NCBI RefSeq assembly: GCF_000196235.1
Contig: NC_008541.1
Location: 4,030,001 to 4,094,000, forward strand
Length of the DNA: 64,000 nucleotides
Direction: 5' to 3'
DNA from: Arthrobacter sp. FB24
GTDB taxonomy: Bacteria; Actinomycetota; Actinomycetes; Actinomycetales; Micrococcaceae
Part shown: piece after piece, positions 49,944 to 59,051 of the stretch
Position numbering within the stretch: position 1 is the first letter of the stretch
How the letters are laid out: every line of letters begins with the position of its first letter
Position numbers and translations under genes: made by a program
The notes under the pieces: generated by a model
The model's input: only the letters and a program-made list of their open reading frames with translations
The model's database searches: none
What the model was told of the DNA's origin: nothing

Positions 49944-51551
49944 CTAATCTTCATAGTTAAAAAGAGGTTCGCTTTCTTCATCAGAAGATGAATGGGCTAT
50001 GGCAGAGCCTGAATCTTTCGCTTTCTTTTCCCGCCAGTCTGGCGTGTATATCCAGCTGCTTCGGCGGAGGTTGTCGAATTCTGCGACCGAAGTCCAAAAC
50101 TCCGGGATCTTTTTGCTGAGGCGGACGTTTGCCTGCTGGCCAAGGTCAATCATGAATACCATCATCTTTATTCCTGCACTGGCACCCGACTTGAGTTTGG
50201 TGTCTTTTATGCGATGGATCAGGCGGAGGTTTTCAAGTTGCTGAATCTCCTTGCCCCACACGTCGCGTTCGAGCTGGGCCTGAGGCACCAGCACGAACGA
50301 TTCGCCAGTTGAAGCCACAAAATCACATATGTCACGCCAGCGATTGCTGAGAGCGGAGGCGTCGGACTCTGCATCACGCTGGAATGCTTCTTGTTCCTTT
50401 ACGTTCATCTGCTTCTTTACAGCGCTCTGTATATCGACGGCCCAAATTTTCAGTATGGCGTCTTCGTGGTACTCACCCTTTTTACTCATTCGCTCAACTG
50501 CTTCATCGAGAGACGCTTCGGTCAAGGTGATGTAGTCCCTAGTAACTGCTCCGCCGCACGCCAACACCATTCGGTTGCGCGAATCATCAGTAAACAATTC
50601 CGTCGGCGTAACGTAGGGGGACACAACCCCGGCCAAGACGTCCTCCAGGAACCTACGCGCTGTAGCGAAATCTGCCAGAGTAACATCAAGTGGCACGACA
50701 CTAAGATCGTGGCCAGGTTCCATTCCAACGGGCGGATGACCGTCCACATAGGGGTGCAGCCGTGAGCCTACACCGCCCACTTTCAGCCAAACTCCTGTGC
50801 CCTTACACACCTGATGGAGATATCCCAGAACGGAAGGCTGGTCGTTTATGGGTACGAAGTAGTAGTCATCCAAAAACACAACAGCATGCCCATCGGGAGA
50901 CACCTTCATCACATCCACGAGCAAGTCCGAGATTCGAGCAGCAATCGATTGGAGACGCTGGATCTTGAATTCCTCGTACTCTCCAACGGCTGATATTTCT
51001 TCGTCGCGGCTGCGCTGAGCGGACGCGGTCGCGCCAGCCTCCTGACCAGCGTAGTTACCCTTCAATGCTATCTGGGCGCCGCTATCTCTTTTGTTATTCA
51101 CCCTGCGGCTCAACTGCTTGACGAGCCTCTGCGGGTCCGTCAACATTTGCCGCAGCTCAGATTCCAACGACGACATCTTCCACTTCAGGCGGAGACGTGG
51201 CAGGAACTCCCTTGCGGTCAGCTTCGGCTGAATCTCCCGCATTAGAGCTATCAGAACTTCAATCAGAACGTCGGGGTAGTCGCGACCGTTGTACTTTTCC
51301 ATGTCGAGTATGGCAACGGGAATCTGCTTACTTTTCAGGTTCTTGCGCAAAACGAAGAGAAGCGTCGACTTGCCGGTTCCTCTACGACCAGTAAGGAGCT
51401 GATGGCGCTCAGCTGAGAGTTTGTCCTGAAGCCCCGGCGTCAGTTCGACGAATCGGTCGACGACGCTATCCGCAGTGCTTGCATCTGTTCTCGCCGCTTT
51501 GGCAAGAGCTTTACGGACCTCGCCAAGATTTCTGATGTGCAGTTCAGCCAA
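49944..51551 (-). CDS. P-loop ATPase, ORC/CDC6-like (535 aa)
   Basis: This 535-residue ATPase has Walker A GRRGTGKST at 55-63 and Walker B HAVVFLDDYYF near 218-228. Arginine-rich sensor regions follow, with a C-terminal winged-helix-like section (LERDVWGKEIQQLENLRLIHRI) near 425-450. The N-terminal arrangement, with an ATP-binding domain that begins about 50 residues in and is preceded by a helical segment ending LTPGLQDKLS, fits the ORC/CDC6 family of bacterial islands (Sll1717-like). The C-terminus ends acidic. TTG start with GGGGGA 6 nt upstream. It is the first gene of the island operon and differs from the second ATPase at 46460, so the system has two distinct motors or switches. Confidence 0.85.
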   Translation of the reverse strand: MAELHIRNLGEVRKALAKAARTDASTADSVVDRFVELTPGLQDKLSAERHQLLTGRRGTGKSTLLFVLRKNLKSKQIPVAILDMEKYNGRDYPDVLIEVLIALMREIQPKLTAREFLPRLRLKWKMSSLESELRQMLTDPQRLVKQLSRRVNNKRDSGAQIALKGNYAGQEAGATASAQRSRDEEISAVGEYEEFKIQRLQSIAARISDLLVDVMKVSPDGHAVVFLDDYYFVPINDQPSVLGYLHQVCKGTGVWLKVGGVGSRLHPYVDGHPPVGMEPGHDLSVVPLDVTLADFATARRFLEDVLAGVVSPYVTPTELFTDDSRNRMVLACGGAVTRDYITLTEASLDEAVERMSKKGEYHEDAILKIWAVDIQSAVKKQMNVKEQEAFQRDAESDASALSNRWRDICDFVASTGESFVLVPQAQLERDVWGKEIQQLENLRLIHRIKDTKLKSGASAGIKMMVFMIDLGQQANVRLSKKIPEFWTSVAEFDNLRRSSWIYTPDWREKKAKDSGSAIAHSSSDEESEPLFNYED

Positions 51552-51743
51552 TTAGTCCCCCAAAGTGATAAATATTGCTGCGACGATTCTACGTCGTCAA
51601 GGGGACCTAACTGCTCATTGGTCTTCGTGCGGAAGGGCTGAAATCCATCTGCAGAAATCAGACGCTACCGTTTCCCAATGGGCTTAATTCGTCTAAGCGC
51701 AAAGCGATTATTTGCACTCCCCACGACGAGGACGATGCCCTCC

Positions 51744-52640
51744 TTAGACCTCCGCCACCGGAGCCGCGAACTGGGCCTCGTACAACCGCGCATAAGCCCC
51801 GCCCGCAGCCAGCAAGGAAGAGTGCGTGCCCTGCTCCACGATCTGGCCGGCCTCCATCACCAGGATGAGGTCGGCGTCGCGGATGGTGGACAGGCGGTGC
51901 GCGATCACGAAGGAAGTACGGTCGGACCGCAAAGCCCGCATGGCCTTCTGCACCAGCACCTCGGTCCGGGTATCCACGGATGAAGTCGCCTCATCCAGGA
52001 TCAGCACCGACGGCCGGGCCAGGAACGCCCGCGCAATCGTCAGCAACTGCTTCTCGCCTGCGGACACATTGGACCCCTCATCCTCCAGCACCGTGTCGTA
52101 CCCCTCGGGCAGTGACCGAACGAACCGGTCCACATACGTCGCCGTCGCCGCCTCCATGATTTCCGCCTCCGAAGCAGTGGGCCGGCCGTACGCAATGTTG
52201 TCCCGGATGGTCCCGCCGAACAGCCACGTGTCCTGCAGCACCATGCCCAGCCGCGAGCGCAGCTCACGCCGCGGCACCGAGGTGATGTCCACGCCGTCGA
52301 GCGTTATCCGCCCGGCGTCGATCTCGTAAAACCGCATCATCAGGTTCACCAGCGTGGTCTTGCCCGCACCGGTCGGGCCGACGATCGCCACCGTCTGCCC
52401 GGGCTCTGCAACCAACGAAAGGTCCGAAATGAGCGGCTTGTCCGGTGAATAGGAGAACGACACGTTCTCGAACACCCGCTCCGCCGGGGCCACGCCGGAC
52501 TGCAGCAGGTTGGCCATGGACCCCCAGCTGCGCCAGCGGCTGGGTGAACTGTCGCGAGTACTGGATGAAGCCCTGCACGTCCCCAAGTTGCATCGCGCCG
52601 GACGCCACCTGCAGGCCGCCCACCACGGCTATCTCCACGT
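51744..52640 (-). pseudogene. Decayed 3' fragment of an ABC exporter gene
   Basis: This fragment matches the 3' part of the intact ABC gene at 57054-59051, with roughly 90 percent similarity by eye. It retains the ATP-binding domain: Walker [10 protein letters not shown], signature [10 protein letters not shown] and Walker [12 protein letters not shown]. The whole membrane domain is absent. An in-frame 78-nt deletion between two CTCGAACACC direct repeats removed the linker before the ATPase. A +1 insertion in a poly-C run at 52521-52525 breaks the upstream frame. Similarity begins near 51733 and stops near 52640. It is therefore a non-functional partial duplicate, possibly left by recombination when the island or its flank was acquired. 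Confidence 0.85.
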
Positions 52641-52666
52641 CCTTTACTGCCCTGGGGGCGGAGCGA

Positions 52667-52691
52667 AGCCGGGTGCTGCTCTCACCCGGCT
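52667..52691 (-). terminator. Hairpin downstream of the lysP-like gene
   Basis: A perfect 9-bp stem AGCCGGGTG (52667-52675) with CACCCGGCT (52683-52691) and a 7-nt loop lies 18 nt past the permease stop. There is no T-run. It is a likely rho-independent-type terminator for that gene. Confidence 0.55.
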
Positions 52692-52709
52692 CCCCTCATT
52701 CTGGCCTCG

Positions 52710-54293
52710 TTAGTGGGTGGCGACCCTGGGTTCGTCCTCGACGTCCTTAGGCGCCGTGAGATCCATCTCGAGCAGCGGCACTACTTTGGACTTGGTGATG
52801 TAGCGGTGACCCAGCCACAGAACGATGAAGACCGGCAACCCGATGTAGGAAGAAAGCACCTCCACGGACCGTCCGGCAAGCACAGCCTCGTAGTTCTGTC
52901 CCGCGATGACCAGTATGAGCAGGGCGAAGGCCAGCAGCGGGCCAATGGGGAACAGGGATGCCTTGTACGGCAGGTCACTGACTTTGTTTCCCTGGGCCAG
53001 GAAGCCGCGCCTGAAACGGTAGTGGGAGACCGCGATTCCCGCCCAGACGATGAAGCCGCATAGGCCCGACATGTTCAGCAGCCAGGAGTAGGCTGCACCC
53101 TGCCCGACGATCGCGGAGAGGAATCCGAAGAGTCCCACGGCCGCCGTCGCGAGCAACGCCGCAATCGGCACGCCGCGCGTATTGGTTCGGCCGAAGATCT
53201 TCGGGGCCATGCCGTCATGGGCCATGGCGTAAAGCATCCGGGTGGAGGCATATAGTCCGGAGTTGCCCGCGGACAGGATTGCGGTCAGGATCACGGCGTT
53301 CATCAAGGCCGCCGCGAAGGCAATTCCGGCACGAGAGAAGACCAGCGTAAAGGGCGATGATGCAATATCGGACTCACCGGAGGCCAGCAGGCTCGGATCG
53401 GTGAACGGGATGAGGCAGCCGATGATAAAGATGGCGCCAATGTAGAAAAGCATGATGCGCCAGAAGACAGTGCGGATAGCTTTCGGCACCTCGCGGCGCG
53501 GGTCCTTCGCTTCGCCTGCGGCGACTCCTACGAGCTCGGTGCCCTGGAAGGAGAACCCGGCAACCATGAAGACCGAGATGATCGAGACCCAGCCCCCGTG
53601 GAACACGTCGTCGCGGTTTTCCCAGTTGCTCAGTCCCGGAGAGTTATCCCCGAGGATGCCGAAAATCATCAGCACGCCGGCGATCAGGAAGAGCACCACT
53701 GCGCTGACCTTGATCAGTGAGAGCCAGAACTCCGACTCACCAAAGGCCTTGGCCGAGAGGGCATTGAGCCCGGTCAGCACCAGCAGGAAGAACCCTGCCC
53801 ACACCCACCCTGGTACCCCCGGGAACCAGAAGTCCATGATGATTCCGGCCGCGACCAGCTCTGCGGCCACCGTGATGGCCCAGTTGAACCAATAGTTCCA
53901 GCCGATCGCGAACCCAAAGGACGGGGAGACGAAACGGGTGGCAAAGGACTGGAACGAACCGGCAACCGGAATTTTGGCGGACATCTCGCCCAGTGACTGC
54001 ATCAACAGGAATACCATCAGCCCAACCAGCGCGTAGCCGGCCAACGCCCCGCCGGGACCTGCCTGGGAAATGGTGCTGCCCGAGGCCACAAACAGCCCGG
54101 TACCGATCGCACCGCCGATGGCGATCATCTGCAGGTGGCGGTGGTTCAGCCCGCGCTTGAGTTCGTTGGTGGATTCGCCGGAACCGTGATCTGCCGCTAT
54201 CGCAAGGGAAGACCCCACTGTTCCATCGGGCTTGATTTCTTCTTCGAATTCAATAGCCCGATCACTTAATTGCGTTTGGGAGCCAAGTCCCAT
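52710..54293 (-). CDS. LysP-like amino acid permease (APC family)
   Basis: This 527-residue transporter has twelve predicted membrane helices and strongly resembles the lysine permease LysP of enteric bacteria. Shared blocks include MIAIGGAIGTGLFVASGSTISQAG near 57-80, GWNYWFNWAITVAAELVAA, GFSFQGTELVGVAAGE and ILSAGNSGLYASTRMLY. The N-terminal 45 residues are hydrophilic. It lies between the ABC fragment and a divergent DUF6421-like gene. The substrate is most likely lysine or a similar basic amino acid, but only by family resemblance. I saw no lysine riboswitch in its leader. Confidence 0.88.
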   Translation of the reverse strand: MGLGSQTQLSDRAIEFEEEIKPDGTVGSSLAIAADHGSGESTNELKRGLNHRHLQMIAIGGAIGTGLFVASGSTISQAGPGGALAGYALVGLMVFLLMQSLGEMSAKIPVAGSFQSFATRFVSPSFGFAIGWNYWFNWAITVAAELVAAGIIMDFWFPGVPGWVWAGFFLLVLTGLNALSAKAFGESEFWLSLIKVSAVVLFLIAGVLMIFGILGDNSPGLSNWENRDDVFHGGWVSIISVFMVAGFSFQGTELVGVAAGEAKDPRREVPKAIRTVFWRIMLFYIGAIFIIGCLIPFTDPSLLASGESDIASSPFTLVFSRAGIAFAAALMNAVILTAILSAGNSGLYASTRMLYAMAHDGMAPKIFGRTNTRGVPIAALLATAAVGLFGFLSAIVGQGAAYSWLLNMSGLCGFIVWAGIAVSHYRFRRGFLAQGNKVSDLPYKASLFPIGPLLAFALLILVIAGQNYEAVLAGRSVEVLSSYIGLPVFIVLWLGHRYITKSKVVPLLEMDLTAPKDVEDEPRVATH

Positions 54294-54791
54294 GGTGCCT
54301 CCGAAAAGGTAGCTGCGGTGAATTGGGGCCTTCCGAAGCCCTCGGGCCGGGAAGGACGGTGATCAAGCTAACACAGGCAAAGGAAGCGACTTTTGGCGTG
54401 GCGAATGTTGCACGTCCGACGGGTCAAGTACTTACGCATAGGCGGTGGCAATCCAATCCGAGCCCAAGAGTTGCTGATTTGATCTCGCTCGGTGACTAAG
54501 CGGCTCTGATGATCTGCTATGGCGCGTTGGTAGACGGCGAGCAGCCAATGCCACTGAGGGCGCAGGGTGCAGGAGCCGAACCCCCATTCGTCCCGAGACC
54601 GCCGCCGCTTCATCGGTGATACGCCGCTTCTGGGGATGTCTTAAAAGCACCGACCCCAAGGTCAGACACAGGCATTGCGCTGAAGAGCAGTCCTCGAGCA
54701 AAAGTATCTCTTATGCAGTATGGAAGAACCCTTCACGGATGCTTACGCACTGCTAGCTTCTTCAGGAAATCCCTCAACGGAAGGAAAGAGC
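54294..54791. other. Divergent intergenic region with an unsupported small frame
   Basis: This 498-bp stretch separates the permease and DUF6421-like genes and must hold both promoters. On the minus strand 54368-54613 has an 81-codon frame (MKRRRSRDEWGFGSCTLRPQ...), with high-GC third positions in its first half, overlapped by another frame at 54432-54701. Neither has a convincing ribosome site. The reading could be a remnant or a strain-specific small protein. Confidence 0.4.
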
Positions 54792-56195
54792 ATGTCTGTA
54801 ATCGCAAACCCTGAAGTGACAACCATCCGGGCAGAAGACCTCAGGGCGCTCCCCGCATGGCAGGCCCTGAAGGCAGCCGTCGTCGGGCTGCAGCAAATAC
54901 AAGTGCAGGACGGTTCCGTTCCGGAACCCGCTGACCACGGCCAGGCCAGCCGGAATGTCGGCATCATTACGGACTCACTCAACGATCTTCGCCACCACCT
55001 CCCCCACGACACGGACTACCTTGAACTGCTCGTGCAGGACTTCCAGCGGTGGGCGTCCGAGGGCTTCGCCGTACCGGACTTCCACGACTCATTGGTAGCC
55101 TTCCACCCCGAGCAGTGGCGCATCGACGGGCTGCCGCACCTGGTTCTGTTTCCCATGTACACGCAGAACGGCAGCACGAACCGCTACTTCGAGGCCGTCC
55201 TCATCGAGGTCATTTGGCCTTCGTTCGTGGCTGACCTGGAGGCAACAAAATACTCCAACAAGCTGTTCGTCCCCATCAGCTTCATCGATTTCACGCCCGG
55301 CTATGACACAAACTCCGCAGTTCTCTTCCCCGAGAGCGTAGCGGTCCGGAGCACCCCTTCCTTCACGTGGGGCGGTATCTTCGCGGACCGCGAAGCTGCC
55401 CGGTTCCGTCGCGTCCTCAAAGCTGCTACGGACATCACTTCCCTGGACCTGCCGGCTGACGCCGCAGAATTCATCGACGACCAACACCTCACGGAGAAGA
55501 CCTTCGTGATGTGGGATCTGATCCATGACCGGACCCACATGCGCGGTGACCTGCCCTTTGACCCCTTCATGATCAAGCAGCGGATGCCGTATTTCCTGTA
55601 CTCCCTGGAGGAGCTCCGGTGCGATCTGACCGCCTTCCGCGAGTCCGTCCTCATCGAGCGGGACGAAACGGCTTCCGAGGACGCGCGCAAGCACGCCAAG
55701 CTGGTCCAGTACGCCGTGATCTTCGACCGCATTTTCCGATTCGCGATTACAGGGAACAGGGTCCGTAACTACGACGCCGTGGGCGGCCAATTGCTGTTCG
55801 CCTGGATGCACCAGCACCGGGTCCTGCACTGGACCGATGGAAAGTTGAGCATCGACTGGACGGACGTCGCCGGCGTGGTCGTCGGGCTGGGTCTCCGCAT
55901 CGAGGAACTCTACTGGCGTTCAATCGACCGGCCGAAGACCGCACACTGGCTGGCTGCCTACGAGCTCGTCTCGGAAACCCTCACCCCCCACCCGGCCTCC
56001 GTATGGGCCAAGGGACCGGAGGCCCTTCCGCTGAACGGCCCCCTCCGGGGCCTGACGGACCAGATCCTTGATGACGAATTCCCCCTGTCGATGTTCTACG
56101 AAGCACTGGAGAAGAAGATGCGCCCTGTTATTGACTCAACTGCCGGGATCACCGGGAAGAGCCCTGTGAAGACCGACGGCGAGGCAGGCGCATGA
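54792..56195 (+). CDS. DUF6421-like protein of unknown function
   Basis: This 467-residue soluble protein matches what I recall as DUF6421, found in actinobacteria next to a short-chain dehydrogenase. It has no signal peptide or membrane helix. Distinct segments include FDPFMIKQRMPYFLYSLEELRCDLTAF and HQHRVLHWTDGKLSIDWTDV near 350-370. The region HLTEKTFVMWDLIHDRTHMRGDLPFD has His and Asp residues that could bind a metal. I chose ATG at 54792, which follows GGAAGGAAAG closely; an ATG at 54720 lacks a ribosome site. Its stop overlaps the next gene by 4 nt, so the two proteins are surely coupled. Confidence 0.82.
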   Translation: MSVIANPEVTTIRAEDLRALPAWQALKAAVVGLQQIQVQDGSVPEPADHGQASRNVGIITDSLNDLRHHLPHDTDYLELLVQDFQRWASEGFAVPDFHDSLVAFHPEQWRIDGLPHLVLFPMYTQNGSTNRYFEAVLIEVIWPSFVADLEATKYSNKLFVPISFIDFTPGYDTNSAVLFPESVAVRSTPSFTWGGIFADREAARFRRVLKAATDITSLDLPADAAEFIDDQHLTEKTFVMWDLIHDRTHMRGDLPFDPFMIKQRMPYFLYSLEELRCDLTAFRESVLIERDETASEDARKHAKLVQYAVIFDRIFRFAITGNRVRNYDAVGGQLLFAWMHQHRVLHWTDGKLSIDWTDVAGVVVGLGLRIEELYWRSIDRPKTAHWLAAYELVSETLTPHPASVWAKGPEALPLNGPLRGLTDQILDDEFPLSMFYEALEKKMRPVIDSTAGITGKSPVKTDGEAGA

Positions 56196-56950
56196 GCCAG
56201 GACCTCTCGGGGCGTACGGTCGTCGTCGCCGGTTCGACAAGCGCCGCCGGCGTCGCTGTAGTCCGCAGCCTCTCGCAAGCAGGTGCGCGCGTGGCCGCAG
56301 TGGACATTCTTGAGGACCGAGTGCGGGAGCTCTCGGGAGCATATGACAACGTCACGGGCCATGTCTGCAACCTCGCGGACCTGCAAGCCGTTGAGGACCT
56401 GGCGACGTCCGTCCGGAACGATCTGGGTCCCGTGGACGGCCTTATCCATCTTGTAGGAGGGTGGCGGGGCGGTACCGGAATTACCGGCCAGACGGATGAA
56501 GACTGGGACTTCCTGCACACCAGTGTTCTCACCACCCTGAGGAACACCAGCCGCGCGTTTTACGATGACTTGGCTGCCTCGCCTGTGGGCCGCCTGGCCG
56601 TTGTTTCCGCACAGTCCGCCGCCTCGCCGACAGCGGGCGGCGCCGCCTATGCCGCCGTCAAGTCCGCCGCCGAGGCATGGACCCTGGCCGTGGCCGACGG
56701 ATTCCGGCACCTGCAGGGCGGAGATGGAGGCCCCCACTCCGCTCAGCACTCAGCCGCCCTGGTCTTCGTCGTCAAGGCTCTGGTCGACGACCGGATGCGC
56801 GCAGCCCAGCCGGAACGGAAATTTCCGGGCTACACCGATGTCAGTGTCCTTGCCGACGCTGTACAGCGGATCTTCGGCCTGGAGGCAGAACAGATCAACG
56901 GGCGGCGCCTGCCCCTCACGGCCGGCCACCTCGTGGGCGCACCGGCATAG
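56192..56950 (+). CDS. Short-chain dehydrogenase/reductase (SDR) family protein
   Basis: This 252-residue Rossmann protein of the SDR family has a coenzyme loop GSTSAAGVAVV at about 14-24 (TSAAG rather than strict TGxxxGxG), an acidic residue D38 following the second strand and the active-site pair YAAVK near 157-161 with a Ser at about 142. It overlaps the DUF6421-like gene by 4 nt (ATGA). The loop deviates from the classical glycine pattern, so the enzyme may be atypical. The pair probably acts on the same metabolite, whose identity is unknown. Confidence 0.86.
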   Translation: MSQDLSGRTVVVAGSTSAAGVAVVRSLSQAGARVAAVDILEDRVRELSGAYDNVTGHVCNLADLQAVEDLATSVRNDLGPVDGLIHLVGGWRGGTGITGQTDEDWDFLHTSVLTTLRNTSRAFYDDLAASPVGRLAVVSAQSAASPTAGGAAYAAVKSAAEAWTLAVADGFRHLQGGDGGPHSAQHSAALVFVVKALVDDRMRAAQPERKFPGYTDVSVLADAVQRIFGLEAEQINGRRLPLTAGHLVGAPA

Positions 56951-57053
56951 GCGTCAGCGTTGATACCAAAGCAGGCGTCCCGCGCGGGGACTGACTGCAC
57001 GATCCGGCCTGCGATATCTAGAGCAGAGCTTCAGCAACCGGCCGATGCCCCCT

Positions 57054-59051
57054 CTAAACCTCCGCCACCGGAGCCGCGAACTGCGCCTCGTACAGCCGCG
57101 CATAGGCCCCGCCCGCAGCCAGCAAGGAAGCATGCGTCCCCTGCTCCACGATCTGGCCGGCCTCCATCACCAGGATGAGGTCGGCGTCGCGGATGGTGGA
57201 CAGGCGGTGCGCAATGACAAACGAAGTCCGGTCGGACCGCAGCGCACTCATCGCCTTCTGCACCAGCACCTCAGTGCGGGTATCCACTGACGAGGTCGCT
57301 TCATCGAGAATCAGCACCGATGGCCGCGCCAGGAACGCCCGGGCAATCGTCAGCAGCTGCTTCTCGCCCGCCGAAACGTTCCCGCCCTCGTCCTCCAGCA
57401 CCGTGTCGTAGCCCTCCGGCAGGGAGTGCACGAACCGGTCCACGTACGTCGCCGTCGCCGCCTCCAGGATCTCCTCCTCGGGAGCATCAGGCCGCCCGTA
57501 CGCGATGTTGTCCCGGATGGTCCCGCCGAACAGCCACGTATCCTGCAGCACCATGCCCATCCGCGAGCGCAGCTCGCGCCGGGAAACAGAGGTGATGTCC
57601 ACGCCGTCGAGCGTTATCCGTCCCGCATCAATCTCGTAGAACCGCATCATCAGGTTCACCAGCGTCGTCTTCCCGGCCCCCGTGGGGCCGACAATCGCCA
57701 CGGTCTGCCCGGGCTCGGCCACCAACGAAAGGTCCGAAATCAGCGGTTTGTCCGGTGTGTAGGAGAACGAGACGTTCTCGAACACCAGCCGCCCCTGCCC
57801 TCCGTCGGGCGCAGAACCAGCAGCTTCAGGAGACTGCTCCTCCTCATCCAGGAGCTCGAACACCCGCTCCGCCGATGCCACCCCGGACTGCAGCAGGTTG
57901 GCCATGGACCCCAGCTGGGCCAGCGGCTGGGTGAACTGCCGCGAGTACTGGATGAACGCCTGCACATCGCCCAGCTGCATCGCCCCGGACGCCACCTGCA
58001 GGCCGCCCACCACGGCGATCCCCACGTACACCAGGTTCCCGATGAACGTCATGGCCGGCATGATCAAGCCGGAGATGAACTGCGCGCCGAAGCTCGCCTC
58101 ATACAGCTCCGCGTTCTTCTGCCGGAACCGCTCCCCCACCTCCTGCTGCCGGCCGAACACCTTCACCAGCGCATGCCCGGTGTACGTCTCCTCGATCTGC
58201 CCGTTCAGCTCGCCCGTGTGCTTCCACTGCGCCACGAACAGCTTCTGCGAGCGCTTGGCGATCATCGTCGTCGTCACCAGCGTCAACGGAATGGTCACCA
58301 GCGCAATCAGCGCCAGCGTGGGCGAAAGCAGGAACATCATCACCAGCACGCCCAGCACGGTCAGCAGCGAGGTGACCGCCTGGCTGATGGACTGCTGCAG
58401 GCTCTGGGAAATGTTGTCGACGTCGTTCGTCACCCGGCTGAGCAGCTCACCGCGCTGGATCGAATCGAAATACCGCAGCGGCAGCCGGTTGATCTTCGCC
58501 TCGATCCGCTCGCGCAGCCGGTACACCGTCCGCTGCACCACGCCGTTGAGTATGTAGGCCTGGATCCACATGAACGCGGACGCCAGCACATACAGCACCA
58601 GCGCCCACAGCAGCACGTTGGCCAGCGCCGTGAAGTCGATCCCCTGCCCGGGAGTCAGCGCCATGGCACTGAGCATGTCCGCCTTCTGGTTCTCCCCCGC
58701 GGCCCGCAGCTGCGCGATCAGCTGCGCCTTGCTCACCCCCGCCGGGAGCTGCTTGGATACGACGCCGGCGAAGATGAGGTTGGTGCCCTCGCCCAGCAGC
58801 CGCGGCCCGATCACGGACAACGCCACCGCAGCGACGCTCAGCACAATCACCAGCACCAGCCACAGCCGCTCCGGCCGCAGCGTGCCCAGCAGCCGCTTGG
58901 CGGACGGCCAGAAGTTCATCGCCTTTTCGGCGGGGACGTTCATCCCGGCGAACGGTCCCCCGTGCCCGGGGCCGCCCCGCGGCCTGGGGATGCGTTCGAC
59001 GGCGGCAGTCCCGCCGGGTGCCCCGCCTGCCGGCCTGCCTGTGGTGCTCAT
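57054..59051 (-). CDS. ABC exporter half-transporter, subunit 2
   Basis: This 665-residue protein fuses a six-helix type IV exporter membrane domain (about 70-390) with an ATP-binding domain (about 420-650). Walker A is GPTGAGKTT, the signature [10 protein letters not shown] (Ala in place of the usual Gly), and Walker B plus catalytic Glu is [11 protein letters not shown], so this site is catalytically competent. The N-terminal 45 residues are Gly/Pro-rich and hydrophilic. Its start overlaps the partner gene by 4 nt (ATGA), with GGAGGCGG upstream. The two form a heterodimeric multidrug- or lipid-type exporter. A decayed copy of its 3' end is at 51744. Confidence 0.92.
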   Translation of the reverse strand: MSTTGRPAGGAPGGTAAVERIPRPRGGPGHGGPFAGMNVPAEKAMNFWPSAKRLLGTLRPERLWLVLVIVLSVAAVALSVIGPRLLGEGTNLIFAGVVSKQLPAGVSKAQLIAQLRAAGENQKADMLSAMALTPGQGIDFTALANVLLWALVLYVLASAFMWIQAYILNGVVQRTVYRLRERIEAKINRLPLRYFDSIQRGELLSRVTNDVDNISQSLQQSISQAVTSLLTVLGVLVMMFLLSPTLALIALVTIPLTLVTTTMIAKRSQKLFVAQWKHTGELNGQIEETYTGHALVKVFGRQQEVGERFRQKNAELYEASFGAQFISGLIMPAMTFIGNLVYVGIAVVGGLQVASGAMQLGDVQAFIQYSRQFTQPLAQLGSMANLLQSGVASAERVFELLDEEEQSPEAAGSAPDGGQGRLVFENVSFSYTPDKPLISDLSLVAEPGQTVAIVGPTGAGKTTLVNLMMRFYEIDAGRITLDGVDITSVSRRELRSRMGMVLQDTWLFGGTIRDNIAYGRPDAPEEEILEAATATYVDRFVHSLPEGYDTVLEDEGGNVSAGEKQLLTIARAFLARPSVLILDEATSSVDTRTEVLVQKAMSALRSDRTSFVIAHRLSTIRDADLILVMEAGQIVEQGTHASLLAAGGAYARLYEAQFAAPVAEV

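Noticed and set aside
54294..54420. Possible lysine riboswitch for the LysP-like permease
   Set aside because: The leader lacks the conserved L-box elements and is too short for the full structure.
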